This document shows, one piece after another, positions 16,864 through 25,605 of a DNA stretch of 56,388 nt. The DNA is from CAZJWR01 sp964549765 (lineage in GTDB: Bacteria; Zixibacteria; MSB-5A5; GN15; JAAZOE01): the NCBI GenBank assembly GCA_964549765.1, contig CAZJWR010000021.1, positions 1 through 56,388 of the forward strand, in the 5' to 3' direction. The notes below the pieces were generated by a model. It did no database searches, was not told the DNA's origin, and worked only from the letters and a program-made list of their open reading frames with translations. The translations under genes and the position numbers were made by a program. The stretch's first letter is position 1, and each line of letters starts with the position of its first letter.

Positions 16864-18195
16864 TTATTTTGAGTTCGATTCGGAAATATTCAACTTCTTC
16901 ATCTTGCGCCAGAGGGTGGTTTTGCTCATACCCAATTCGGTTGCGGCCGGGGCACGCTTCCCGCCATGTTTGCGAAGCATTTGAAGAATCAGATAGCGCT
17001 CAAACTCCTCGATTGACAGCGAGCCCACGCGGTCGAAACTTTCCTGTTGCGCGAGATTTTGGGGAAGACAATCGGCAGTGATGACCGAACCCCGGCAAAG
17101 AACGAAAGCATGTTCGATGATATTTTCCAGTTCCCGGATATTCCCGGGGTAATCGTGAGTCATCAGGATGGCCGATACCTCGGGTGAAACATGAGTGATG
17201 TTCTTATTCTTGGTTTTGTTGAAGCGGTGGATGAAATGTTCCGCCAACAGCGGTATATCTTCCCGACGATCGCGTAGCGGTGGAAGCTCGATTTTGAGGA
17301 CATTGATTCGATAATACAGGTCTTCCCTGAAGGCACCTTCCCTGACGCGATCGCGCAGGCTAACATTGGCCGCGGTAATTACCCGGACGTCGGCATGTAC
17401 TGTCTCGGTCGCGCCCAGCGGCTCATACGAATGCGTTTCCAACACCCTCAGCAATTTGACCTGGAGGGCGGTGGAGATATTGGCAATCTCATCGAGAAAG
17501 ACGGTGCCGCCGTCAGCCAGTGCGAAACGGCCCGGCTTATCGCGCCGGGCATCAGTGAATGCTCCCGCCTTGTATCCGAATAATTCCGATTCCAGGAGAT
17601 TGTCGGGAAGGGCGCCGCAATTGACCGTTACCAGCGGTCTGTCTTTTCGATGAGACAGATTATGGATGGCCCGGGCGATCAGTTCTTTTCCCGTCCCGCT
17701 CTCACCCTCGATCAAAATGGTCGTATCGCTCTCGGCAACGCTGGGCAAGATACCGAAAATGCGCCGCATCGTTTCATTCTTGCTGATAATATCTTCGAAC
17801 GAATAACTCTGATGAAGTTCCCGCCTGAGTTCCTCGACATCGCTCAGGTCCCGGAAGGTTTCCGCACCGCCGATCACCTGCCCCTGCTCGTCGCGAAGAA
17901 TAGCGGTGGAAATGCTGATAGGAATCCGCCTGCCGCTGGGGCCGATAATGAAAATGATCTCGTTGATGATCGGTTTGCCCGTTTTCAGAGTCTTACGAAG
18001 GGCACAGGCCGACTCACAGATGGACGCCCGAAAAACGTCGCAACACTGCTGACCAATCGCCTCCTCGCGGGAAATACCTGTGATCTCCTCGGCGGCGCGG
18101 TTAAACGAAGTTACCCGCCAGTCGCTGTCGACGGTGAAGACACCATCGGCGATACTGTCAAGAATGATGTCTGTGGCGCGCGATTTATCGCTCAT
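16864..18195 (-). CDS. Sigma54-dependent transcriptional activator with Cys-PAS domain (EBP1)
   Basis: A 443-aa bacterial enhancer-binding protein. The PAS domain is at about 10-120, with Cys51, Cys52, Cys60 and Cys64 in the CCDVFRASICESAC segment. The AAA+ domain is at about 143-380: Walker A GESGTGKE, sigma54-contact loop GAFTDA instead of GAFTGA, Walker B GGTVFLDEI. A Fis-type HTH ends in SKTTLWRKMKK. No receiver domain is present, so it senses a ligand or redox state itself. The start has AGGGA upstream. It sits between the ORP-like operon and the first redox-complex operon, and is the likely regulator of the sigma54 promoter at 16702. Orp clusters of sulfate reducers also carry such a regulator. 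Confidence 0.92.
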   Translation of the reverse strand: MSDKSRATDIILDSIADGVFTVDSDWRVTSFNRAAEEITGISREEAIGQQCCDVFRASICESACALRKTLKTGKPIINEIIFIIGPSGRRIPISISTAILRDEQGQVIGGAETFRDLSDVEELRRELHQSYSFEDIISKNETMRRIFGILPSVAESDTTILIEGESGTGKELIARAIHNLSHRKDRPLVTVNCGALPDNLLESELFGYKAGAFTDARRDKPGRFALADGGTVFLDEIANISTALQVKLLRVLETHSYEPLGATETVHADVRVITAANVSLRDRVREGAFREDLYYRINVLKIELPPLRDRREDIPLLAEHFIHRFNKTKNKNITHVSPEVSAILMTHDYPGNIRELENIIEHAFVLCRGSVITADCLPQNLAQQESFDRVGSLSIEEFERYLILQMLRKHGGKRAPAATELGMSKTTLWRKMKKLNISESNSK

Positions 18196-18344
18196 GTTTC
18201 CCTCGTATACAAAACATGGGTCACGTATGCCCGTCCGTCAACCTGCCGCCCTCATCTCGATTGTTCCACATAATCGAATTATAGGGAAAATCACGCGCTT
18301 CGACAACACTTAAGGGGAAGTCCGGCAAAAGCTCTCGCCCGTCG

Positions 18345-20336
18345 TCAATCGTCTCCTGCGAAAGCACCCTCGCGAATCGACGACGCCGAAGCGACCATGT
18401 CGACGCGAAATCCGCGCGGCCGGAGAGTAGGATGACATGTCCCGCATCGGGCCAGCTCCTGCTTCTTGGGGTCATCAGACAGCTCTTGTTCTCTGCGGTG
18501 ACAGGGAATGCACGCGTTGTGCATGCTGTGGACAAAAGAGCCGGCAATACGCAGGTCGACCGCCTTTTGCGGTAATTGAGGCGGCCACATATCCTCCTTG
18601 TGGCAATCCCAGCAGTCTTTCGTATTGGCAACCGTTCTCGGTCGTTCAGGAACATGGCAGATCGAGCAGGTCTTATTCGCCGGATACCATCCGGTGATCC
18701 CCTCTTTTTCGACGACCGCCTTAAGGTGATAGCCATGATTGAACAGCCGTTCGCCGTCGATGAATCGGCGATGGCAGCGACTGCATGGAGTCGTTTTGTC
18801 CCCCGGCATCGACAGGTGATGACAGGTGGCGCAGGCGGTGGAATCCTTCAGGCGCTTTTGATGTTCGGCGTGTGCAAATTCGGTGGCGATGCCGGCCCGG
18901 TTGCCGTCTATTTTGAGGTGATTGCGTTCGACATCGACCCCGATGGCGGATTTAACATTCGCCTCTTCCTTGTCGCCATCGTGATACGGGGGATACAGGA
19001 AGACAAAGGCGATCGGCAGCGCAAAAACCGCCAAGAGTGAAATCCGGTGAAGCGAATCGGCAAGCGCCGTATGCCATAACTGCCGCACTGTCCCCATGGG
19101 ATGCCGCAGAAGATAGGTGCGTGCGATCACCGCCGGCGATCTGTCGTCGAAGATGGGGAAATGTTCCGAAATGGCGAAGAAGACCAAACCGGCCGCGGCC
19201 ACGACCCCGATACCCAGCAGCCATTCCGTCAGGGATGGGAAGTATACCGTCTGCGCGTCATGGAAATAGCCGAATATGCCGACGTCGAGACGATTGAGAG
19301 CCAGCCCTGCCGAGCCGAGAAAGGCCGCCAGTCCTAATGTGACCGGTGAACGGCGGGAAAGGGGAGAAAAAATCAGCCCGACCGGCACTATCGCCGCGAA
19401 GATAAGCTCAAACAGATACAACCAGCTCTCCCAAGTGCCGGCAAGAAGCGATTCCCAGCCCCCGTGGATGTAAAGATCCATAATCTTGAGGGCGGCGTAG
19501 ACGGCCAGGATTGAACCGCCGATTACCGCCAGCCGCCGCAGCCGGGGCATCTCCGGCCCGGCCGCCGGAGCTCTGATTCCCGGCACGCAGGTCCCCGTCG
19601 CGGCCTGAATCAAGGAAGCGCTTCGTTCGCGGGCGGTTCCGAATATCGGCTCAGGGTCATACCAGTGGGCATAGAGAATTCGCAACAGGACAATCACCAG
19701 TATTCCCCCGGCCATGGCGGAGAGAATGAAAAACAGCGGCAGCCAGGGGGAGTACCACAGGGGATGAAGCCGCAGTGGCGTCACCAGAAACAGGGAACCC
19801 AACGAGGAATGGTGCAATGTCGAAAGCGAAATACCCACAACCACCACCCCGAACGCAATCTTGTGCAGCACCCGGACTATTTTGTCAGCCCGCATTCCCT
19901 CAAAAAAGGTCGGCGCCAGTTCAATGGCGGTGACCGTGAAATAGAGCATAACGCACCAGAAGACTTCAAAGAGAAAGGAATTGAAATTCCACATGATAAG
20001 AGGATGCCAGAATCGATATGGCAGCCCGATATCGAAAAGCAGCGCCAAGCATGAACATCCATAACCCAAAAACGCCACCAAAATAGCCGGTTTCATATAT
20101 GGACGAAAGCGTTCCAATCCGAGCACGTACACCAGAAAGCCGACGGTGAACCCGCCAGTCGACAGGGCCACGCCGGCCACCATATTCAGAATCTTCCAGA
20201 GTCCCCACGGCATCGCATCCGATAGATTGGTCGTGGCGCCCAGGCCGAACCCAAGGCGCATGACCGCCGCCACCAAGCCGCTCAAAGCGAGGACCCATAG
20301 AATATCCTTGATTAGGCGGGTACGGTCGGAAGTCAT
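18345..20336 (-). CDS. NrfD-type quinone-site membrane subunit fused to hexahaem cytochrome c
   Basis: A 663-aa integral membrane protein. Residues 1 to about 410 form an NrfD/HmcC/DsrP-type helix bundle (VAAVMRLGFGLGATTNLSDA, DIGLPYRFWHPLIMWN). A further helix at about 428-445 (ISLLAVFALPIAFVFLY) leads to a C-terminal domain with six CxxCH haem motifs at about 502, 518, 557, 575, 609 and 631. Family knowledge: NrfD subunits exchange electrons with quinones, and class III-type cytochromes sit in the periplasm. In Hmc, Dsr and Tmc complexes the cytochrome is normally a separate subunit. The gene overlaps the ferredoxin gene by four bases. It has a paralogue at 31606-33474. Confidence 0.9.
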   Translation of the reverse strand: MTSDRTRLIKDILWVLALSGLVAAVMRLGFGLGATTNLSDAMPWGLWKILNMVAGVALSTGGFTVGFLVYVLGLERFRPYMKPAILVAFLGYGCSCLALLFDIGLPYRFWHPLIMWNFNSFLFEVFWCVMLYFTVTAIELAPTFFEGMRADKIVRVLHKIAFGVVVVGISLSTLHHSSLGSLFLVTPLRLHPLWYSPWLPLFFILSAMAGGILVIVLLRILYAHWYDPEPIFGTARERSASLIQAATGTCVPGIRAPAAGPEMPRLRRLAVIGGSILAVYAALKIMDLYIHGGWESLLAGTWESWLYLFELIFAAIVPVGLIFSPLSRRSPVTLGLAAFLGSAGLALNRLDVGIFGYFHDAQTVYFPSLTEWLLGIGVVAAAGLVFFAISEHFPIFDDRSPAVIARTYLLRHPMGTVRQLWHTALADSLHRISLLAVFALPIAFVFLYPPYHDGDKEEANVKSAIGVDVERNHLKIDGNRAGIATEFAHAEHQKRLKDSTACATCHHLSMPGDKTTPCSRCHRRFIDGERLFNHGYHLKAVVEKEGITGWYPANKTCSICHVPERPRTVANTKDCWDCHKEDMWPPQLPQKAVDLRIAGSFVHSMHNACIPCHRREQELSDDPKKQELARCGTCHPTLRPRGFRVDMVASASSIREGAFAGDD

Positions 20337-21130
20337 GGTTCATTCCCCTCCGGCCGCCGCCGGGAGGTCTGATCCGCTTCTTCGGCCCGCTCGGCAGCCA
20401 ATTTATCCCTTCGTTTCACTATCCAGTTCAGGGCGATGAGGCTCACTGCCATGCCCAGTCCAATGAACGGTGTTTTGTGCACCAGAGGTTCGGTAAGATT
20501 CGGGATCGCTTCACGAATCGCGTCGGGCCAACCGAGAACGGCAAGATCGACATCCGATATATACAGCACCGAGGTGCCCCCGAATTCGTTTTCGCCCCAG
20601 ATATGGTTGCGATACGTTTCCGGATATCGTCGTATCAGCGACGACGCCCGCTGAAGCAATTGTCGCCGGGGACCGAACAAAATGGCGTCATAGGGGCAGG
20701 CCTCGGCGCAGGCTGGCCTTTTCCCCTCGTCGATGCGGTCGGCGCACATATCGCACTTGACCATATACGGAGTCGTCTTGCGCCATTCGTACCGGGGGAC
20801 ATGAAAGGGGCAGGCCAGCATACAATATCGGCAGCCGATGCATTTGGCCGGATCGTACACAACCGGCCCGTCCGGGCGTTTGGTTATACCGCCGACCAGG
20901 CAGGCCGAAACACAGCTTGGTTCCAGGCAATGCATGCAGCTTTTTTTCGCAAACCGTCCCTCGCCCACCTTTGCTACCGTGGTTAGCCGATTCGCCGTCA
21001 GGCCCTCCCGGCTCACCACCCGCTCGGATTCGGCCAGCAGAGGGTTCTTGTTATTCTGCTGGATGCATGCCGCGACGCATTCCTCGCAGCCGCGGCATTT
21101 GGTGACATCGATCAGCAATCCGTACCTCAT
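20333..21130 (-). CDS. Iron-sulfur (4x[4Fe-4S]-type) subunit of redox complex, HmcB/DsrO/HybA-like
   Basis: A 265-aa ferredoxin-like subunit with four Cys groups: CRGCEECVAAC, CMHCLEPSCVSAC, CIGCRYCMLACP and the CDMC...CAEACP pair. A membrane helix near the C-terminus (about 222-240) is followed by a charged tail. DsrO and HybA normally carry a Tat signal; none is present here, as the protein starts MRYGLLIDVTKC. The subunit is therefore predicted on the cytoplasmic side. It overlaps the NrfD-cytochrome gene and the DsrM-like gene by four bases each. Paralogue: 33467-34237. Confidence 0.9.
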   Translation of the reverse strand: MRYGLLIDVTKCRGCEECVAACIQQNNKNPLLAESERVVSREGLTANRLTTVAKVGEGRFAKKSCMHCLEPSCVSACLVGGITKRPDGPVVYDPAKCIGCRYCMLACPFHVPRYEWRKTTPYMVKCDMCADRIDEGKRPACAEACPYDAILFGPRRQLLQRASSLIRRYPETYRNHIWGENEFGGTSVLYISDVDLAVLGWPDAIREAIPNLTEPLVHKTPFIGLGMAVSLIALNWIVKRRDKLAAERAEEADQTSRRRPEGNEP

Positions 21131-21825
21131 ACCTTGGCTTCCCTTCCATAAAGCGCTTCTGCTACGCGATCACCGGCGCCGGGACGCAGTTGCCAATGGA
21201 CGGCTGAAACGCGATCAAAAAAGAACAGGACGATGTGGGCCAGCTTCGTGAAGGGGATAAGAATGAATAGCAGTTCGGCGCTCAGCAGGTGCATGAGCAT
21301 CATCGCCTCCCATGATATCGGATTGACCGAGGGGTGCGACGCCGCATACCCGGTGGCAAACGGCATGAAGATGACCATTAGTAAATAATAGTCCGCCGGT
21401 TGACTCATAGCCCGCAGCCGTGGAAGGAGAACCCGGTAGCCGAAGAGGACGGCAAGCGCGGCCAGCGTAAATAGGGTGAGTGTATCCGCCAGCGTATAAC
21501 CGATGGCGGGCAATGAGACACCCACGAAACGCTCCCACAGGACGATATGGTCGGCCAGAAACAGGGGGACGACTAATATCCCGATATGGAATAGAAAAGA
21601 GATGACGGAAAATAACTTCGTTCCCGGAATCAGGTGCCGGACCGGAACCACCCAGGTGAGGGCGTCGGCGAAAATCTTGCGCCAAGGGGCATTCCGCAAC
21701 AGTCTCCCCTTCCTGCCCAACAGCGAATAGACCTGGATAATCACCAGTCGCAGCAGCCCCAGGACCATGATCAAAAACGTCAGAGCGAACAGGGGTCCCT
21801 TCGCGATGTCGATCCATTGTTCCAT
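21127..21825 (-). CDS. Membrane cytochrome b subunit (DsrM/HmcE/NarI-like)
   Basis: A 232-aa integral membrane protein with about five helices, of the nitrate-reductase gamma/HdrE/DsrM type. Candidate haem-b histidines lie in LFHIGILVVPL and LMHLLSAELLF, with PFTKLAHIVLF following. Its expected role is to pass electrons between menaquinone and the HdrD-like subunit encoded just upstream. 45 bases separate it from that gene. The ribosome site is weak. Paralogue: 34234-34938. Confidence 0.88.
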   Translation of the reverse strand: MEQWIDIAKGPLFALTFLIMVLGLLRLVIIQVYSLLGRKGRLLRNAPWRKIFADALTWVVPVRHLIPGTKLFSVISFLFHIGILVVPLFLADHIVLWERFVGVSLPAIGYTLADTLTLFTLAALAVLFGYRVLLPRLRAMSQPADYYLLMVIFMPFATGYAASHPSVNPISWEAMMLMHLLSAELLFILIPFTKLAHIVLFFFDRVSAVHWQLRPGAGDRVAEALYGREAKV

Positions 21826-21870
21826 GATAATCTGTTATCCGGCAGGGCTTGCTCGATCCCTCGCGGGGTG

Positions 21871-23310
21871 TCACATTTCGAGCAGCGCCGCTTCCTCCTT
21901 TCGTTCTCGGGCGGTTTTGGCGCCGGGAATTTCGATCGCCTGCAGGATCAAGTCATGCAGACCCATGATCTTGCAGGGAATATGATAGTATTCCACCAGC
22001 TCCTTGAGTTGCTTCTTGCAATTCGCACACGGGGCGATACAGATATCGGCGCCGGTCTGCAGAAGCTGGTCCGCCTTTAGCCGGCCCGCCACACTCATGC
22101 GAAACTCATGGATTTCGTCGATCGACACCAGCCCGCCACCACCGCCGCAGCAATAATTGTTTTCCCCCATTGGTGTCATATCGACGTAGTCTCTGACAAA
22201 CGAGCGCAAAATCTCACGCGGTTGGTCGACAATCCATCCCGAACGAGCAATGTTGCAGGGATCATGATACGTGACCCGCTCCGTGATAACCTCGCCGTTG
22301 AGCGTGATCCTGTTGCGCCTGATGCAGTCGAGCGTATATTCCATGAAGTTCATAACCGGATGGGGATTACGCCCCCCGAAAATCGGGACGAAATCGTGAG
22401 CCGAACGCGAGGCATGACCGCACTCGCCGATCAAGATTGACTTGCCTTTCAGGCGGTCCACTTCATTCACCAGTTGCTGTATTATTCGCTCCAAATGCCA
22501 GTCGCTGTAGAAAAGCCCATAGTTGATGCCGTCATAATTGCAGGTGCCGATCGTCCAGCGGTCCCAGTCACCGGCGGCGTACAAGACTGCGGCATTACCC
22601 ATCAGAGTTTCGGGCTCCATCAGATAATCGCTGACAGCGCAGAAAAAGACAAAATCACGACGCTCGCAATCCACGGGAAACGCCATCTTGATGCCCAGCA
22701 TATCCTCCAGTTCCTCGGTGAGGAACTCGAGCGTGTTCAGCAACGCCTCCTTCGGCACCTTGGACGTGTTATGGGTTTCTCCCTCCAGTTGCTCGCGCAC
22801 ACTCACCTGTAGCGCCTTTGGCACGATATTGATCAGACTCAGGATGTACCGCCCCAGACGGGTTATCAGCCCGTGATCGACCCCCATCGGGCATTCCCTG
22901 GTGCATCTGCGACACGCCGTGCAACGGTAGAATACATCCAGCATGTCGTCGATTATGTCTTCGGTCAGTTCGAAGCTGTCGCTGAATCGGGATTTGAACC
23001 ATCCGCCTATAGTAAAGTACCGTCGATAAATGTCCAGAAGCAGGTTGGTGCGATAGCACGGTATATCGCGCGGATCTCCGGTTACGAGGTATATCGGGCA
23101 GGCGACGGCACAGCGGTTGCATTTTGCATTCGACGTGCAGTACGAATCCAACAGAGCCCGATAGTCGGTGAACTGCAGAATGGCGCTGAACGCCTCGAGA
23201 AATCGATCGACCCGGTTTTCGATGACGGGATTCTCGATGTAATAGGGATACTTGCGTTCTGCCGTCTTCGATACGACCGGCCGTGCCGCCGAGATATTCT
23301 CTCTTTCCAT
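21871..23310 (-). CDS. HdrD/DsrK-like iron-sulfur subunit
   Basis: A 479-aa cytoplasmic subunit. Two ferredoxin-type motifs (CNRCAVACPIY at about 73, CTACRRCTRECP at about 132) are followed by cysteine-rich CCG region motifs (GECGHASR, NYCCGGGGG, CANCKKQL). In HdrB/HdrD/DsrK the CCG domain holds the catalytic non-cubane [4Fe-4S] cluster acting on disulfide-type substrates. It is the first gene of the redox-complex operon. The start at 23310 has GGGAG eight bases upstream and lies 30 bases from the predicted start site of a sigma54 promoter at 23351-23366. Paralogue: 34942-36429. Confidence 0.9.
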   Translation of the reverse strand: MERENISAARPVVSKTAERKYPYYIENPVIENRVDRFLEAFSAILQFTDYRALLDSYCTSNAKCNRCAVACPIYLVTGDPRDIPCYRTNLLLDIYRRYFTIGGWFKSRFSDSFELTEDIIDDMLDVFYRCTACRRCTRECPMGVDHGLITRLGRYILSLINIVPKALQVSVREQLEGETHNTSKVPKEALLNTLEFLTEELEDMLGIKMAFPVDCERRDFVFFCAVSDYLMEPETLMGNAAVLYAAGDWDRWTIGTCNYDGINYGLFYSDWHLERIIQQLVNEVDRLKGKSILIGECGHASRSAHDFVPIFGGRNPHPVMNFMEYTLDCIRRNRITLNGEVITERVTYHDPCNIARSGWIVDQPREILRSFVRDYVDMTPMGENNYCCGGGGGLVSIDEIHEFRMSVAGRLKADQLLQTGADICIAPCANCKKQLKELVEYYHIPCKIMGLHDLILQAIEIPGAKTARERKEEAALLEM

Positions 23311-23350
23311 GCACAGGACTCCCGTTTCAACGTTCTTATCAAACTGCTCC

Positions 23351-23366
23351 CTGCAAAGGATATACC
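23351..23366 (-). promoter_or_regulatory. Sigma54 (-24/-12) promoter of the first redox-complex operon
   Basis: The minus strand reads TGGTAT-N5-TTGCA, with GG at 23365-23364 and GC at 23353-23352, twelve bases apart; two mismatches in the -24 box. Predicted start is about 23340. It faces away from the promoter at 23792, with repeats at 23558-23609 between them. Confidence 0.6.
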
Positions 23367-23557
23367 AAAAGCTGGGGATTCGTGAACCGGTTCGAATCGG
23401 TGAGCAGATCGGATGCGCATGGCTTGATGATCAGGATTGCTAACTGGCTGACTCGATTTTGATTACGATGACACAGGTGATCATGGATTTATTCCACCGT
23501 CGTCAAATCGTTCATTCTGTTCGAACGGAATACAAGGCAGCCTAATTCGTCGCACCC

Positions 23558-23576
23558 GTTGCAACATAGTGTTGCA
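23558..23576. promoter_or_regulatory. Inverted repeat TGCAACA-TAG-TGTTGCA, candidate activator site
   Basis: Perfect 7-base arms at 23560-23566 and 23570-23576 with a 3-base spacer; GTTGCAAC at 23558-23565 is itself palindromic. It lies about 225-250 bases from both divergent sigma54 start sites (about 23340 and 23818). The same half-site recurs at 37360-37411 and 38823-38878. Confidence 0.6.
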
Positions 23577-23580
23577 CCGC

Positions 23581-23609
23581 GCGACACCATGCGACAGCCT
23601 CGCGACACC
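23581..23609. repeat. Three direct repeats of GCGACA(C/G)C
   Basis: GCGACACC at 23581, GCGACAGC at 23591 and GCGACACC at 23602, with periods of 10 and 11 bases. They directly follow the TGCAACA inverted repeat between the divergent sigma54 promoters. The helical phasing suggests tandem binding of a second protein or degenerate copies of the same site. Confidence 0.45.
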
Positions 23610-23791
23610 TCAGCATGTGAAAGAAGGCAGAATTTGTGATTTCATGGATAGCATATTCCTATCTGCACGAATTAGTCGGCCATTGGATCATATTAATTGC
23701 TACTCAGCGGGCGGGCAACCACCTGTTTGTCTGCCGCGACGATATAATCGGTCTTATGAGTCGGTGTAGTTCCGGCGATTGCGGCATTATT

Positions 23792-23806
23792 TGGCACAGC
23801 ACTTGC
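23792..23806 (+). promoter_or_regulatory. Consensus sigma54 (-24/-12) promoter
   Basis: TGGCAC (23792-23797)-N5-TTGC (23803-23806), an exact match to the RpoN core consensus with correct GG-GC spacing. Predicted start is about 23818, 15 bases before ATG 23833. It drives the NifX-DUF1847 gene and probably the UspA-like and EBP2 genes behind it. Confidence 0.85.
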
Positions 23807-23832
23807 GTGAGGAAAAGCGAGAGGTACAACCG

Positions 23833-24870
23833 ATGAGATACGCGATACCGATTGCGAATAATCGCATTGCGCCGCGCCCCACTTTCGCTGAGTCACTTCT
23901 TCTGGTAGTGGTTGTGCAAAATCGTATTAAGACACAGCAGATGGTGGATATGCCTGGCCCAGGGCTATTGCCGCTGGCCAAGACGCTTGCCGAAAATAGA
24001 GCCGACATTCTCATCTGCGGCGGAATAAGCCGCGAAAACAAGGCGTATCTGGAATCCCGGGATATCGATATAATGGATAATGTCGCTTCGACCATCGACC
24101 AGATTATCGAAGCACTGCGCAAGGGCATTCTGCGGCCGGGATACGGACTTGCCATAAATACACGCACCTTGTCTTCGTCAGCATCGTCATCCGGCAATCT
24201 CTCCAAAACGCCTTCGCCTCCGGGTGGGGCAGAGTCGAGTGATTCTTCGGCATCCTCGGACGCCGGGCGCCTGGATTGTCTCGCGTGCGGGGATCGCGTC
24301 TGCCTGCGAGGAAAGAATTGCATGAGAACACGAATCCAGCAACAGAAGCCGACGAAGGAAGACATGTGCATTTGTGAAGCTTCAACCGATATTGCTTGTG
24401 AACACGAACGAACTCTCTGCCGACTTTCAGAACTCGTCTATTTTTGCCTTGAGATGAAATATCGTACAATCGGTGTCGCTTTCTGTATCGATCTCCTGGA
24501 ACCCACGGAAATTCTGGTACGCGTCCTCAGGCGATTCTTTGACGTGGTGCCGGTGTGCTGCAAAGTCGGCGGAATACGTATCACCGACCCTTATGGAGCC
24601 GGGGCCCAAAGCGGTCGGCGGCGGGGCGACCAGTACCAAATCGCCTGTAATCCGCTCGGCCAAGCCGAGATTCTCAATCAAATGAATACCGACCTGAATG
24701 TCCTGATCGGGATCTGTATGGGCGCCGATTGCGTCTTGACCCGGTACAGCAGATCGCCGGTGACGACGCTATTTGTGAAGGACAAATCGCTCGCCAACAA
24801 CCCCATCGGAGCCGTGTATTCGGACTATTATCTCAAGGAGGCGGTAAGTGCTTCCGTCAATAGAAGTTAA
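23833..24870 (+). CDS. NifX-type domain fused to DUF1847 metal-binding domain
   Basis: A 345-aa two-domain protein. Residues 1 to about 105 form a NifX/MTH1175-type domain (MRYAIPIANNRIAPRP, ILICGGISRENKAYL). Residues about 110-150 are a Ser/Pro-rich linker. Residues about 152-340 match DUF1847: CLACGDRVCLRGKNC, then IGVAFCIDLLEP, VCCKVGGI, ACNPLGQAEILN, IGICMGADCVL and YSRSPVTTLFVKD. DUF1847 proteins are Cys-rich and of unknown function in anaerobes. The start at 23833 has GAGAGG eight bases upstream and gives the family N-terminus; an upstream in-frame ATG at 23779 precedes the predicted transcription start. I know of no described fusion like this. Confidence 0.85.
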   Translation: MRYAIPIANNRIAPRPTFAESLLLVVVVQNRIKTQQMVDMPGPGLLPLAKTLAENRADILICGGISRENKAYLESRDIDIMDNVASTIDQIIEALRKGILRPGYGLAINTRTLSSSASSSGNLSKTPSPPGGAESSDSSASSDAGRLDCLACGDRVCLRGKNCMRTRIQQQKPTKEDMCICEASTDIACEHERTLCRLSELVYFCLEMKYRTIGVAFCIDLLEPTEILVRVLRRFFDVVPVCCKVGGIRITDPYGAGAQSGRRRGDQYQIACNPLGQAEILNQMNTDLNVLIGICMGADCVLTRYSRSPVTTLFVKDKSLANNPIGAVYSDYYLKEAVSASVNRS

Positions 24871-24929
24871 TCTGTGGTCGAATCGACGGAGGCGTCGGCC
24901 GCGATCAATAACCATGATAAGGAGGAAAC

Positions 24930-25466
24930 ATGGCTATACCGACTCTCAATGCTGTTGGCTTTTGCGCCCATTATTCGGACCCGGGTGACTGGGCGTTCGA
25001 TTATGCACTCAGGCTTTCGCGGGAACATTCACTGCAGCTGAATGTGTTTCATTTTCTTTCGGACCCCTATGGTGTCGATCTCGATGAAGGCCAATACTTG
25101 AGCCGGCAGGAAAGGGCTCAGCGCGCAGTCGAACTCGAAAAAGAACTCCGGTTGTATTACGATCGCCGCGCCGGCGATTACCTTGAAGTCGGTTTCCGGT
25201 TGTGCGAGGACGCCGAGTGGACCGAACTGCATCGATGTCTGGTGGTTCGCGAGTTTCAGATTCTTATCCTGGGATGCCCTCGTCCAATGGCAACGTTTGG
25301 CGGTCGGCCGATTGAGGAATTCGCCGAGGCGTTTATTTCTCCCGTGGTCCTGGTCGGTCCCCAACATCCCAGACAGTACCGCCTAAACAGCCGCGCGGTC
25401 CTTATTATCGATAAACTTGGGTTAGACGAGGGCGAATGGACACAGATCAAGAAAATATCGGCCTGA
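24930..25466 (+). CDS. UspA-like small protein
   Basis: A 178-aa protein with a universal-stress-protein-like pattern: an N-terminal beta-alpha segment (AVGFCAHYSDPGDWAFDYAL), LQLNVFHFL, and an LILGCPRPMA strand near residue 110. The FISPVVLVGP segment near 140 resembles the UspA end, although the ATP-binding G-x2-G-x9-G motif is not clear. AAGGAGG stands before the ATG. It lies 59 bases after the NifX-DUF1847 gene and 139 before the start of EBP2. Role unknown; probably part of the same sigma54 transcript. Confidence 0.65.
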   Translation: MAIPTLNAVGFCAHYSDPGDWAFDYALRLSREHSLQLNVFHFLSDPYGVDLDEGQYLSRQERAQRAVELEKELRLYYDRRAGDYLEVGFRLCEDAEWTELHRCLVVREFQILILGCPRPMATFGGRPIEEFAEAFISPVVLVGPQHPRQYRLNSRAVLIIDKLGLDEGEWTQIKKISA

Positions 25467-25605
25467 AGCCGCTTTTGTCGGCTGAGATTACGGGACATCT
25501 TTATCGGGCCGCTGAAAGGGGAATATTTATTCCAAATGGGGGTTGTGTTTGCTGAGTAATGTCGCATATTACAGACAGGAAATGACCATCGGGCGGGTGC
25601 GCGAG

